A stretch of 64,000 nt of DNA from RYN-124 sp033851845 (GTDB lineage Bacteria > Actinomycetota > Actinomycetes > Mycobacteriales > SCTD01), in assembly GCA_033851845.1 (NCBI GenBank), contig JAWWOH010000102.1:17600-81599 (forward strand), given 5' to 3'. Below the pieces are notes generated by a model. The model saw nothing but the letters and a program-made list of their open reading frames with translations. It was not told the DNA's origin and made no database searches. This document shows, piece after piece, positions 1 to 8,654 of this stretch. Both the position numbers and the translations under genes were made by a program. Each line of letters begins with the position of its first letter. Positions within the stretch are counted from its first letter, which is position 1.

Positions 1-565
1 GGTAGCCGCGGGACAGCAGGGCTTGCGCCATCGTCGCGAGCTCGTCCTTCACGGCGTTGGAGGTGCGCCCGCCGGCGGGCATGGTGTCCGTGCCGCCGGT
101 GCCGCCTGTGTTGGCGTACGGCGTCATCACCAAGATGGTCGGCGCCTTCGTGGCTTCGCTCATGCCGTCGGGCCGGTAGAGGTCGACATGTATCGGCGTG
201 CCGTCGCTCATGGGGGCTGTGTAGGCGGCCTGTGTCGCGCCCGGGATGTGCCCACCGCAGTCGTTCGGGTCGTCCATCGCCGCGAGCGTCTGGTCGGCGA
301 CGACCACGGCGCCGCACGGGCCTCCGCCCACACTTCCGCCGACGTACGCCGCCGTGTCACCACTGCTGCCGGCGCAGACCGAGAACCGGGTCAGGTCAGT
401 TGGGTCGACCGTGACCCCATTGTGGCTGCCATCGGCGCACTCGGCCGGCGTAGGCATGCAGCCCGCCCCGGAACAGCCGTCGGCAGCTGCCGTCACGGCC
501 CCCCCGGTCGCCACCAGCAGCGCCGCGCACAGCATCACTGCAGCCCTTAGCGCGCCTCGTCTCAT
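1..565 (-). CDS. Secreted CocE/NonD (S15-like) hydrolase, N-terminal part
   Basis: This gene runs off the left edge; only the first 188 codons (565 down to 2) are visible, with no stop. The ATG at 565-563 opens a signal peptide: MRRG, a hydrophobic core about residues 8-24, and a likely cleavage near TAAA-DG. A Cys-containing mature N-terminus of about 80 residues follows. Then comes a stretch typical of CocE/NonD family hydrolases: APMSDGTPIHVDLYRPDG, followed by APTILVMTPYAN and a segment ending LLSRGY. In this family these precede the GxSxG serine nucleophile, which would lie outside the window. It is probably an exported serine esterase or peptidase; the substrate is unknown. Family call is from visible motifs only. 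The catalytic residues cannot be checked here. Confidence 0.72.
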   Translation of the reverse strand, partial: MRRGALRAAVMLCAALLVATGGAVTAAADGCSGAGCMPTPAECADGSHNGVTVDPTDLTRFSVCAGSSGDTAAYVGGSVGGGPCGAVVVADQTLAAMDDPNDCGGHIPGATQAAYTAPMSDGTPIHVDLYRPDGMSEATKAPTILVMTPYANTGGTGGTDTMPAGGRTSNAVKDELATMAQALLSRGY

Positions 566-644
566 CGCCCGCCCCCCTGTTCCCACTTCCCCGTTCGCGT
601 ACGACGTCATGTCGTGCCCGCGCGGCACCATTGCTGCCCGCGGA

Positions 645-665
645 CAGCATCCGGCGCGGATGCTG
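645..665. repeat. Perfect 8-bp-stem inverted repeat between genes
   Basis: CAGCATCC at 645-652 and GGATGCTG at 658-665 are exact inverted repeats around a GGCGC loop. It sits in the 224-bp gap between the methyltransferase end (790) and the hydrolase start (565). A second GC-rich fold (CCCC-GTTTATT-GGGG) lies near 684-699. Either could end transcription of the leftward methyltransferase or act as an operator for the hydrolase. There is no T-tract, so the role is open. Confidence 0.35.
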
Positions 666-789
666 TGGACACAGTGGGGCTAACCCCCGTTTATTGGGGT
701 GTTGCCCCGGGGTCCGCATGACCGACAACGCAGGTGCTACGGCGTGGCAGCGCGGACCGCCAACGTGGTCGCCGGAGCGAGGAGTCCGC

Positions 790-1607
790 TCATCGTTTCG
801 TTCCCGACGCAGCAATGAGGAGTGAGTAGCCGAAGAAGTGGCCTGTCGCTTCGTCCTCTTGCAGTGATGTGACGAGCGCTTCTCCGCGGTCGGCGCTGAG
901 GTCACCCCTCGCAACGGCCGCAGTCACGGCAGTCTGTAGGAACGGCCATCCGAGCATGAACGTCGACAGTGGCACTGCCGCAACATCGAAGGCGACGTCA
1001 TCGAGTCCGGCCCGTCTGAGCAAGCGGTGCAGCTGAGAACCGATTCGAGGGTGGGGAACCACGTCCAGGACATAGTCGCGGAGCGAGAGCGCGGACGCTT
1101 CTGCGTCTTCACCTACCGCGAACGCGTTGCTCGAGTGATCGGTATCGACGACGACGAGCCGGCCGCCCGGACGAAGAACGCGAGTCATCTCCTTCAGCGC
1201 GCCGTCGGGATCGGGCAGCCACTGCATGACTCGCTCGCAGTACACAGCGTCCGCCGCGTCGTCGTCGAGGTCGATCTGAAGGACGTCGCTCACACGAAAT
1301 TCGATCGGTAGGGCCAGATTCCGCACCGACTTCGTGGCTCTATCAACCATCTCGGCGCTCGCGTCGATGCCGAGGACATGACCAGACGGACCGACCAGGT
1401 CAGCCATCTCTACGGCAGTCTCACCGAGCCCACAGCCGCCGTCGACGACGAAGGCACCTGGGCGCAAGCAGAGCAATGGGAACCAGACCCGCCGCAAGCT
1501 GCCATAGCCGCCGCTTGGCGGACGAGCATCTCCGCGAGCTCGTCAGCTTGACCGCTTGCGTCGACCGAGGTGAACAGAGCTTGCGAGCCAGGCAGCGGGT
1601 CAACCAT
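790..1607 (-). pseudogene. SAM-dependent methyltransferase (UbiE/Methyltransf_11 type), frameshifted
   Basis: Two frames together make one class I methyltransferase. The N-terminus starts at ATG 1607-1605 (MVDPLPGSQALFTSVDAS...) and reads to about 1515. The rest continues in another frame as YGSLRRVWFPLLCLRPG, then motif I VVDGGCGLGETA, the acidic-loop LGIDASAEMVDRA, and the LRPGGRLVVVD strand. Adding one base in the GCGGCGGC run at about 1506-1514 joins them into a continuous 272-residue protein (RQAAAYGSLRRVW). So the sequence appears to lack one nucleotide, either a true lesion or a read error. A shorter protein could start at TTG 1497 but would lose the conserved N-terminus. It lies 43 bp downstream of the GNAT gene, so it is likely co-transcribed with it. 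The substrate is unknown. Confidence 0.72.
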
Positions 1608-1650
1608 CGCGAAAGTATGCCCCGGCGGCTGGAGGATCGACGGTGCGGCT

Positions 1651-2274
1651 TCAGCGCGGCTCCGAGCCCTCGGGTGACCTGACAGCGCCAGGCGGCGCGG
1701 GCTGCGCGGTCGTACCCGGACTATGCAGTTCACGCGCTTCACTCCTCCTCACGGGCTTGCGCATCCGGGTCAACGGAACCGGCGCGCCTCCCGAAGAATC
1801 CTCAACTTCTTCCAAGGGCACGAATCCCGCCGCTTCATACAACTGGCGTCCCGCGAGCGTTGCCATCAGCTCAAGCGTGGCGAAGCCCTCGGACGCCGCC
1901 GCAGCCTCACAGGTCTCGATCACCAACCGACCGACCCCACGCCGCACAAGCGCAGGATGCGTGTACATAGCGCGAATCCTGGCGGCATCGGCGGTGGGGT
2001 CGAGCAGCGCGGCGTCGCGCCCTCCGGAATGGTCACCGCCGTACAGAGTGGCCCGACGACTCCAGCCACCACATCCCGCGATGACGCCGTCGATCTCCAC
2101 CACGTAGTACGTGCCGTCGTCGATGAGCTGGCGGTCGATTCCCATGATCGTCTTGCTCGACTGGATCTGAGCGTCATCGAGGTATCCGCGCTGCAGCTCC
2201 TCGATCGCCGCCTCCATGAGCGGTACGAGGGCGGGCACGTCACTTTCGGTGGCATGCCGGATGGTCAGGCTCAT
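1651..2274 (-). CDS. GNAT-family N-acetyltransferase
   Basis: A 207-residue protein whose start (ATG 2274) is chosen for the GGAGG eight bases upstream and because MSLTIRHATESDVPAL is the usual GNAT opening. The acetyl-CoA pyrophosphate-binding signature is visible as RRGVGRLVIETCEAAAASEGF-like sequence (RRGVGR near residue 125). The downstream LYEAAGFVPLEE is the typical GNAT motif B. The middle region GVIAGCGGWSRR matches motif D/A strands. The C-terminal ~30 residues are Pro/Ser/Arg-rich and look non-catalytic. It acts in the cytoplasm and transfers acetyl groups from acetyl-CoA to an unknown amine. It probably shares a transcript with the downstream methyltransferase. Confidence 0.85.
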   Translation of the reverse strand: MSLTIRHATESDVPALVPLMEAAIEELQRGYLDDAQIQSSKTIMGIDRQLIDDGTYYVVEIDGVIAGCGGWSRRATLYGGDHSGGRDAALLDPTADAARIRAMYTHPALVRRGVGRLVIETCEAAAASEGFATLELMATLAGRQLYEAAGFVPLEEVEDSSGGAPVPLTRMRKPVRRSEARELHSPGTTAQPAPPGAVRSPEGSEPR

Positions 2275-2377
2275 GCAGGTTCCTCCCAATGCAGTCACCC
2301 GAAGTATCTGCAGCCCCAGCTCGCTGCCAATGCTCGGCACGCCGTCCGGACGCGCTCGCGATGGACGGCAGTGGCGC

Positions 2378-3025
2378 TCAGGACGAGAGGTAGATCAGTA
2401 CGGCGAGCACGCGACGGTTGTCGTCCGGCGCACTTGCCAGGTCGAGCTTGTTGAAGATGCTTCGCACGTGCGTCTCGACGGTTTTCAGGGTGAGGAACAG
2501 GCGGTCGCAGATCCCCTGGTTCGAACGGCCCTCGGCCATCGCAGCCAACACCTCGCGCTCTCGATCGGTGAGAACCCCAACCAGGCGCTGCGATGTCGAG
2601 GGCTTCAGCACGAGCTCCGATACGACGGATTGGTCGATGACGAACTCGCCGGCCCCGACACGTCGGACCGCATCGAGCAATTGCTTGAGGTCGGTCACAC
2701 GCCGCTTGAGTAGATAGCCAACGCCCGTCGGAAGGTCGGAGACGAGCGACAGGGCGTAGTGGGACTCGAGGTACTCGGAGAGCACCAGCACACCCACGTC
2801 GGGATGCTGCGCGCCGAGCTCACGCGCTGCGACAAGGCCCTCCGTGCTGAAGGTCGGTGGCATGCGGATGTCCACGATCGCCACGTCGGGATGATGCTCC
2901 GCCACGAGGTCGAGGAGCTGGTGTCCATCGCCTGCCTGGCCGACGACCTCGAAGCCGCCCTCGGCCAGCACGCGAACCAGGCCCTCGCGGAAGAGGACGT
3001 GATCGTCGGCGACGACTACCCGCAC
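2378..3025 (-). CDS. LuxR/NarL-type response regulator (phosphorelay module 1)
   Basis: A 215-residue regulator starting at GTG 3025. The receiver domain (about 1-120) has the acidic pair at VADDH, the phospho-acceptor Asp52 in VAIVDIRMPP, the conserved Ser in VLVLSEY and Lys in GYLLKRR. The C-terminal LuxR helix-turn-helix begins LTDREREVLAAMAEGRSN and includes LKTVETHVRSIFNKL (about 152-195). It overlaps the end of the kinase gene by 10 bp, so the two are translationally coupled. The tail DDNRRVLAVL recurs in the second module at 19069. It is expected to be phosphorylated by the adjacent kinase and to bind DNA. The target promoters are unknown; its own operon and the divergent gene at 5314 are natural candidates. 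Confidence 0.93.
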   Translation of the reverse strand: MRVVVADDHVLFREGLVRVLAEGGFEVVGQAGDGHQLLDLVAEHHPDVAIVDIRMPPTFSTEGLVAARELGAQHPDVGVLVLSEYLESHYALSLVSDLPTGVGYLLKRRVTDLKQLLDAVRRVGAGEFVIDQSVVSELVLKPSTSQRLVGVLTDREREVLAAMAEGRSNQGICDRLFLTLKTVETHVRSIFNKLDLASAPDDNRRVLAVLIYLSS

Positions 3026-4821
3026 GGCAGCTCGGCGAACAGCCGGGTCCCCGCGCCGTCAGGGCTGTCGACGCTCATCACCCCGCCAACAGCAGCCACC
3101 CTGTCCTCAAGACCTCGAAGACCGGAGCCATTCGACGCGTCAGCACCACCGACCCCATCGTCGGTGACCTCCACGACGAGCCGACCGGCGCGCTGCTCGA
3201 CCCGCACCCGCACACCGCTCGCCCTGGCGTACTTAGCGACGTTCGTCAACGCCTCGGAAACCACGAAGTACGCCGTCGTCTCGACGAGCGCGGACAACCG
3301 CTGGCCGGGCACTGTGTCCAGAGCAACCGGCACAGAACACCGCTGCGCAAGCATCTGCAGCGCCGCCTCGAGTCCCTGCTCCTGCAGGATCGCCGGATGA
3401 ATCCCGCGGGCAAGCTCGCGGATCTCATCCAGCGCCCCGTCGAGCTCGGCGGCGGCCTCGACCATGATCGCCCGCGCCGCGGCGGTGTCAGTCTCGATCC
3501 GTCGCTCGGCCCGGCCGAGGGCGAGCCCGAGAGCGAGCAGTCGCTGTTGCGCACCGTCGTGCAGATCTCGCTCGACCCGCCGTCGCTCGCCGTCGGCTGC
3601 TTGGACCAACCGAGCCCGGGATGCGCGGACGTCCTCCAGCTTCGCGCGGACCTCCGCTTGAAGTCGCTCGTTCTCAACGAAGAGACGGACGGCCGCTCCG
3701 ACCGAGGCAAGAAGCTCGGGCTCGGCGAGGAGCGCAGCGTCATGGACGATCACCGCCCGCGTGGAGCCGGCGCTTTCCAACACAGTGACCGCCCGCCCGG
3801 ACTCGTCGCTCGGAAGGTGGAGGGGGGCTCCGTCCCTCGTGACGAAACCGCCATCGGTCACGGGGTAGCCGATACGTGCCGTCGGGTCGCCGAGGTTGCG
3901 TGCGACCACGTCATCCAGCCGAGAATCCTCCGGCAGGTCGCCGAGCTCGACGACCATCCCGCTGACCTTCGCGCGGCGGAGGCCCGCCTGCCAGAGACCG
4001 AACAGGACACCCAGCGGCATCACGAGGATGGCCTCGGCGAGCAGGTGCTGAACGATCTGGATGAAGGTGCCGTTGCCGGAGAGCCAGATCGGACGGTGGA
4101 AGGTCCAGAAGGAGACCTGCGCTGCGTTGAAGTAGGTCACGACGAGAGCCCAAGCGATCGCAGGCATGAACAAGGGCCCAGCGACGCGTCGCTGCGGCCA
4201 CGAGGCACGGACGAGCCGCGAGCCCAAAATGCCGATGAACAGGAAAGCAGCAGCAACTGTGAGTGCGGAGCCGACCTGAAGGTTGCTGACCTCGATGAAG
4301 TGCTGCCGCGCGTGCACGAGCAGAAGATTCAGGTGCGGCTGACAGTCCACACAACCAGCCACTGCCGGGTCGTAGAAGTAGATGAACGCCGGACCGCTCG
4401 TCAGGAACAGGGCGGTGATGACCACAGCCATGGTGAGACGCGCTGGTCGCGTCAGCAGCCTGCCGCGCGGGAAGGCCAGGACGAGGTAGACCAGAACCGT
4501 GTACGCCGGCCATCCCAGCGTTGCCCCGATCGTCCACAACAGGGGAACCCGCGAGCCCATCTCCAGCGTCGGGATGAGCCACAGCAGACCGAAAGCGACC
4601 ATGAGCCGCCCGGTGCGGTTGTCCTGTCGCTGACGCCATACGAGGAAGCCGGCGACGACGAAGACATACGCCGGACCGACCGCCTCGAGCCAGTTGACTC
4701 GACCGAGATAGGTCAGGTGGCCAGCCTGAACGAGGGCCATGTGCCAGCCGACGATGAACGCGAGCAACCCGATGAGCCACCACGTCTTGGGCGACCGGCG
4801 AGGGGTCGTTGCCTCCATCAT
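3016..4821 (-). CDS. Membrane histidine kinase, HisKA_3/NarL-type (module 1)
   Basis: A 601-residue sensor kinase. The N-terminal ~280 residues hold about eight hydrophobic segments (first at WWLIGLLAFIVGW, last at AILVMPLGVLFGLW). A short periplasmic or loop region carries CVDC near residues 157-160. A coiled-coil-like linker (about 380-415) leads to the HisKA_3 phospho-acceptor His421 in ERDLHDGAQQR. The ATPase domain follows with an N-box-like ALTNVAKYA and the G-box DDGVGGADASNGSGLRGL. The start ATG at 4821 overlaps the upstream receiver's stop (ATGA). The stimulus is not evident; the CxxC pair may sense redox or a metal, but this is inference. It is paralogous in design to the kinase at 19704. 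Confidence 0.93.
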   Translation of the reverse strand: MMEATTPRRSPKTWWLIGLLAFIVGWHMALVQAGHLTYLGRVNWLEAVGPAYVFVVAGFLVWRQRQDNRTGRLMVAFGLLWLIPTLEMGSRVPLLWTIGATLGWPAYTVLVYLVLAFPRGRLLTRPARLTMAVVITALFLTSGPAFIYFYDPAVAGCVDCQPHLNLLLVHARQHFIEVSNLQVGSALTVAAAFLFIGILGSRLVRASWPQRRVAGPLFMPAIAWALVVTYFNAAQVSFWTFHRPIWLSGNGTFIQIVQHLLAEAILVMPLGVLFGLWQAGLRRAKVSGMVVELGDLPEDSRLDDVVARNLGDPTARIGYPVTDGGFVTRDGAPLHLPSDESGRAVTVLESAGSTRAVIVHDAALLAEPELLASVGAAVRLFVENERLQAEVRAKLEDVRASRARLVQAADGERRRVERDLHDGAQQRLLALGLALGRAERRIETDTAAARAIMVEAAAELDGALDEIRELARGIHPAILQEQGLEAALQMLAQRCSVPVALDTVPGQRLSALVETTAYFVVSEALTNVAKYARASGVRVRVEQRAGRLVVEVTDDGVGGADASNGSGLRGLEDRVAAVGGVMSVDSPDGAGTRLFAELPCG

Positions 4822-5171
4822 GCTGTCTTCGCGAGGGCCGCCCCGAGCGTTTTCGGAGTCAGCTTCGACTTGGGGATGAACGCGTGCCCGACGAGCCGCT
4901 CGCCGTAGTCCAAGCCTTCCCGTCCGGAGACCAGCACCACGGTCGCGCGCAACCTGGCCGCGCTGATGCGCGCCGAGACCGCGAAGCCGTCGAGATCGGG
5001 GAGCTGGATGTCGAGGACGATCACATCCGGGTCCAGCCGAAGTGCCTCCTCGATACCCGACTTCCCATCAGCCGCCTCTCCGACCACGACGAAATCGGCC
5101 TCCTCCAACACCGATCGTGCCTGCCGTCGGAACGCGGGGTGGTCGTCGATCACGAGAACTGTCGGAGCCAC
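4818..5171 (-). CDS. Stand-alone receiver-domain response regulator (module 1)
   Basis: A 117-residue single-domain receiver. The start is set at GTG 5171 because VAPTVLVIDDHPAFRRQ begins the fold exactly there and residues encoded further upstream look non-coding. It shows the acidic pair IDDH, phospho-acceptor Asp in VIVLDIQLPDLDGF, the Ser of VVLVSGREG and Lys near AFIPKSKL. There is no output domain, so it likely shuttles phosphate or tunes the kinase encoded immediately downstream, with which it overlaps by ATGA. The same receiver-kinase-LuxR order occurs at 21764-19069. A weak -10-like GAACAT lies 6 nt before the GTG, so the transcript may be leaderless. Confidence 0.88.
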   Translation of the reverse strand: MAPTVLVIDDHPAFRRQARSVLEEADFVVVGEAADGKSGIEEALRLDPDVIVLDIQLPDLDGFAVSARISAARLRATVVLVSGREGLDYGERLVGHAFIPKSKLTPKTLGAALAKTA

Positions 5172-5313
5172 GGCCGCATGTTCGCACCAACGGGACACAC
5201 CGCCAATCAGGGAAACCCCCGAGACAGAGGACCAGCGTTTTCCCCGATGTGCACCCGCGCGTACGTCCCTAACGTCCGTCATGCCTGCCCGACATGTCGC
5301 AGATGGGGGAATC
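5172..5313. promoter_or_regulatory. Divergent promoter region between phosphorelay module 1 and the Asp-box gene
   Basis: A 142-bp gap drives the phosphorelay operon leftward and the secreted propeller gene rightward. It contains the 8-bp palindrome GACATGTC at 5291-5298, 15 bp before the ATG at 5314, and a repeated ACGTCC pair about 9 bp apart near 5264-5278. The rightward gene has a GGGGGA Shine-Dalgarno sequence. These are possible regulator sites only; no experimentally known consensus matches clearly. Confidence 0.4.
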
Positions 5314-6858
5314 ATGAGGGGTTCACGAGGGAGACGAGCGGGTCGGATCGTCGCAGTCGCTGCGCTTACAGCCTCAGGAGTGTTCACCGCCGGCTGGCCG
5401 GCCGCGGGCTCCGTTCACGGCACGACGCCCACGTTGGCTTCTACGTCGAACCCGACCGCCGACTGCCCGTCCTCTTCCTTCTCCGAGAGCTTGGGCGTGC
5501 GCCACTCCAACACCGAGTTCGAGCCGCACCTTGCGGTCGATCCGCGCAACGAGGATCACCTGGTAGGCGTCTGGGGACAGGACTACTGGAGCTGGGGCAT
5601 GGTCAACGCTGCCACTGCGGGTGTGTCGCTGGACGGGGGTCGCACGTTCACGGACGTGGGCATGCCCTTCAGCTGCGCTCCGGCGGGAAGCCAAGCCGCG
5701 AGCGTGAATGACGTCTGGGACTCCATCGGTCCGGACGGCACCGTCTACGCGTCGGCCATCGTCGAGGTGCCGGACGTCGGCATTGGAGTCACCGCGTCTC
5801 ATGACGGCGGGCTGACCTGGGGCAGCACTCAGGTGCTGCACGACCCCACCGAGAAGTGCATCGACCTGGGCTGCACGAGCGCGGTTGCCTCGCCGTACCT
5901 CGACGTCGACAAGCCGACCATCACGGCCGACCCCGTTCACGCCGGCACCGCCTACGTCGTGTGGTCGGCGTACCGCACGGTCTACCTCGGCAACTACCCG
6001 ATGATGTCCAAGACCACCGACTTCGGCGTGACCTGGACCCAACCACTTCCGATCCCCGTCGGGCAGGTTACGGCCACGACCGACGGCAACCTGTTCCTCA
6101 TCGATCCGAGGTCCGGCGTGCTGTACGACGTGTTCGACCAGCAGAACGCCTCAGACGATCCTCACGTCGGGATCGGCGACAGCAGTTCCACCGGCACTCG
6201 TTGGGCCATCCAGGTCGTGAGCTCGTCCAACGGCGGCCTCACCTGGTCCCCAGCACATCAGGTCTCGCCCCTCCTCTCGGTCTGCGAGGCCGGCCACCAG
6301 GACCGCTGCTCGGGGGTCCACTCGGCGGGCAGCGAGGAGGAGGCGGCGATCGACCCGAAGACCGGGGCCCTATACGTCGTCTGGCAAGACGGTCGGTTCA
6401 GCAACGGCGCCTACGACGAGATCGCGCTCAGCACCTCCGCGGATGGCGGCATCACGTGGTCCGCTCCCGCACGGGTCAGCACCCCCAGCGGCTCGGCGGC
6501 GATCAACCCCGCGGTCGCCGTGACGTCGGACGGAACGGTCGGCGTGACGTACTACGACTTCCGCGGCCCCAGCGGCGGCCCGGCGGGTGCAGGGCTCCCG
6601 ACCACTGTATGGATGAGCACGTCCCCCGCCGGCGGGAAGGCCTTCGGCAAGGATCTGTCCCTCACCGACGCGCCGTTCGACTTCCGGCTCGCGCCGACCA
6701 GGTTCGGAGGGAACGCCCTGGGTGAGTACTACGGGCTCGTCGGCGGTAAGGACTTCCACGCGCTTTTCCCGACGAGCGCCACCGGAGGTGCCTCCGGCAT
6801 GAGTGACATCTGGAGCGTCACCGTACCGGTGCGATCTGGACGCGCATACCCGTCATGA
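5314..6858 (+). CDS. Secreted Asp-box (BNR/sialidase-like) beta-propeller protein
   Basis: A 514-residue exported protein. ATG 5314 is preceded by GGGGGA and opens a signal peptide with an Arg-rich n-region (MRGSRGRRAGR) and hydrophobic core, cleaved near AAGS. Five Asp-box motifs are visible: SLDGGRTF, SHDGGLTW, TTDFGVTW, SSNGGLTW and SADGGITW, spaced as in six-bladed propellers. A further acidic strand AIDPKTGALYVVWQDGR precedes the last box. Asp-boxes are structural, so hydrolase activity cannot be assumed; the sialidase Arg triad was not identified. It may bind or cleave extracellular glycans. It is transcribed divergently from phosphorelay module 1, which may control it (inference). A larger Asp-box protein lies at 60909. 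Confidence 0.82.
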   Translation: MRGSRGRRAGRIVAVAALTASGVFTAGWPAAGSVHGTTPTLASTSNPTADCPSSSFSESLGVRHSNTEFEPHLAVDPRNEDHLVGVWGQDYWSWGMVNAATAGVSLDGGRTFTDVGMPFSCAPAGSQAASVNDVWDSIGPDGTVYASAIVEVPDVGIGVTASHDGGLTWGSTQVLHDPTEKCIDLGCTSAVASPYLDVDKPTITADPVHAGTAYVVWSAYRTVYLGNYPMMSKTTDFGVTWTQPLPIPVGQVTATTDGNLFLIDPRSGVLYDVFDQQNASDDPHVGIGDSSSTGTRWAIQVVSSSNGGLTWSPAHQVSPLLSVCEAGHQDRCSGVHSAGSEEEAAIDPKTGALYVVWQDGRFSNGAYDEIALSTSADGGITWSAPARVSTPSGSAAINPAVAVTSDGTVGVTYYDFRGPSGGPAGAGLPTTVWMSTSPAGGKAFGKDLSLTDAPFDFRLAPTRFGGNALGEYYGLVGGKDFHALFPTSATGGASGMSDIWSVTVPVRSGRAYPS

Positions 6859-7097
6859 GCAGCGGAGGCGTCGCGCGGCACCACGCAGCGTCACGCCCTG
6901 CTACCTGGACGGCAAGAGAGGTTCGCGTCGACGAACGGCGTGCTCACGTCGACCCGGCGACCGGCGTCGTACACACAGCGGCGACTGGACGCACAGGGCA
7001 GTCTTCAGGTGCCGTTCCCCGACCGAGCGCCGGTGGCGCCGACACGCAGTCAACACCGCGCGAAGGGTTGGGAGACCTCCGGCCGGCACCTCGTCCG

Positions 7098-7493
7098 TCA
7101 CACCACGGCCGGGCTGGCCGTGTGGTTGAAGAAGGACTTGACGACGCGGGCGTCGCATTCGCAGGTCATGACCTGACCCCTCGCTATGAAGTAGCTGTCA
7201 CCCGGCTGATACGTCTCGCTCCGGCCGTGCTCGTCGGTGAAGGTCACCTCGCCCTCGAGGATCGTCGCGTGCTCGGTGTACGGGAAGGTGAACTGGATCT
7301 TGGCGGGCGAGGACACAAACTGGCCGGCTCGTAGTCCCCCGCTGTCGAAGTCGATTCGCACCCAGCCTTCGGCGGCGCCCTCCAGCACCGTTGCGCCGAG
7401 GTTCTCGAGCGAACCCAGCGCCACGAATGAACTGAGATCGATCTCCTCTCCTGGCGAGTGCTTTCGTTGTCTGAGCTGCTCCGTCGCGTTCAT
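7098..7493 (-). CDS. Cupin-domain protein (EutQ/DUF861-like)
   Basis: A 131-residue protein. The cupin core is visible as FPYTEHATILEGEVTFTDEHG (first His/Glu-type motif) followed by YQPGDSYFIARGQ (second motif), a single small beta-barrel. A GGGAGAC sequence lies just before ATG 7493. Such single-cupin proteins often act as epimerase-like, dioxygenase-like or simple binding proteins, so no reaction can be assigned. It is 54 bp downstream of the glycosyltransferase and on the same strand, so it is probably the last gene of the hydrolase-glycosyltransferase operon. Confidence 0.8.
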   Translation of the reverse strand: MNATEQLRQRKHSPGEEIDLSSFVALGSLENLGATVLEGAAEGWVRIDFDSGGLRAGQFVSSPAKIQFTFPYTEHATILEGEVTFTDEHGRSETYQPGDSYFIARGQVMTCECDARVVKSFFNHTASPAVV

Positions 7494-7547
7494 GTCGGTC
7501 TCCCATTCGGTTCGGGCGATGCTGAGTTGCGCATCCTTGGCAGCAGG

Positions 7548-8654
7548 TCATCGCGCCTGGCGAGATCGCCAGTCGGCAAGTGCTGCGACGACGGTGTCGG
7601 GTTCGGGGCCATGGGCGATCTCGTCGGCCACGGCCGCCGCCTCGACGCTGTACGTCGGTTCTGCAACCAGTGCCCCAATCTCGTCCAAAAGCCTTGCCTC
7701 GGTGGTGTCCTCAGGCGACAAGGCGCGACCTACACCGCGGGCCGCGCACGCGTTGGCCATCCGCTGCTGGCTCGGTGCGCCTTGCGGCAGGACCAGCACT
7801 GGTACGCCGTGGGCGAGCGCAGCCAGCGTCGTACCGGCTCCCCCGTGAGTCACGACGACTGCGCAGCAAGGGAGGAGGTCCGGGAGCGAGACGAACCTCT
7901 CCCGCCGCGCGCCCGTACCCGCGGACGCAGGGAGAGCGCCGTCCTCAGGGTCCGGCACCGTGCACACGGCGTCGAAGCCGGCGGCGTCCAGGGCTGCCAA
8001 GACCTGACCGACGTCGACTCGATCGCGGTAAAGCGGCACGGTGCCGAAACCGACGTACGCGAGGGGTCGTCGACGCGCACTGACCCAGGAGGTCGTCTCC
8101 GCCGACGGTGCGATGAGGGTGGGGACGTCGTATCTCAGCCGCCAGCCGACGGGAACTGCCGCGTTCCCCGACATCGACGCCGGACACGGATCGATGTGGG
8201 GTACGACGGACAGGCCGGGCGGTGACGGCGCCGGCGCCGGCGCCGGGGGCGAACCCCAACCGTGTGTAACGACCGGCACGCCGCCCTTGTCGCCGGCCAG
8301 CCGACCGCCGTACTCGCCCTCCTCACTGAGGATCAGATCCGGCCAGCCCTCGTCGACCAGCGGCGCCAGGTCGGCGGCCATTGCCGGCGCCGCGATCTCG
8401 GTGAACATGCGCGACGCCCACTCGCGTGGTGGCCTTCCCTCTGTCGATGGCCAACGGCTGCGGCGCTCGGCGAGCATGGCGGGCTCGCTGAGTCCGGCCG
8501 CGAACGGTCGCAAGCCCAGCGATGCGAGTTCGGCATGGAAGGTCGGGCTGGTCGCGACGAGCACGTCGTGTCCGGCGTCCTCCAGGGCACGCACGATCCC
8601 GAGCATCGGGACGAGGTGTCCCCATGACGGGATCGTGGTGACCAGGACCTTCAC
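7548..8654 (-). CDS. Glycosyltransferase, GT1/MGT (UDP-glucuronosyltransferase-like) family
   Basis: A 368-residue GT-B enzyme. GTG 8654 is chosen because it overlaps the hydrolase stop (GTGA) and begins the first Rossmann strand VKVLVTTIPSWGHLVPMLG, where GH is the family's acceptor-site signature. The C-terminal donor-binding domain ends with VVVTHGGAGTTLAALAHGVP, then PQGAPSQQRMA, the nucleotide-sugar signature of macrolide/flavonoid-type GT1 enzymes (HGG...GVP). It likely glycosylates a small lipophilic acceptor in the cytoplasm; donor and acceptor are unknown. The neighbouring alpha/beta hydrolase and cupin, under a divergent LysR gene, suggest a small-molecule modification or detoxification operon (inference). 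Confidence 0.87.
   Translation of the reverse strand: MKVLVTTIPSWGHLVPMLGIVRALEDAGHDVLVATSPTFHAELASLGLRPFAAGLSEPAMLAERRSRWPSTEGRPPREWASRMFTEIAAPAMAADLAPLVDEGWPDLILSEEGEYGGRLAGDKGGVPVVTHGWGSPPAPAPAPSPPGLSVVPHIDPCPASMSGNAAVPVGWRLRYDVPTLIAPSAETTSWVSARRRPLAYVGFGTVPLYRDRVDVGQVLAALDAAGFDAVCTVPDPEDGALPASAGTGARRERFVSLPDLLPCCAVVVTHGGAGTTLAALAHGVPVLVLPQGAPSQQRMANACAARGVGRALSPEDTTEARLLDEIGALVAEPTYSVEAAAVADEIAHGPEPDTVVAALADWRSRQAR

Noticed and set aside
2857..4908. Long rightward reading frame of 683 codons
   Set aside because: It runs antisense across the module 1 kinase and regulator, is Arg/Pro/Asp-rich with no domain, and the leftward frame shows clear kinase motifs.
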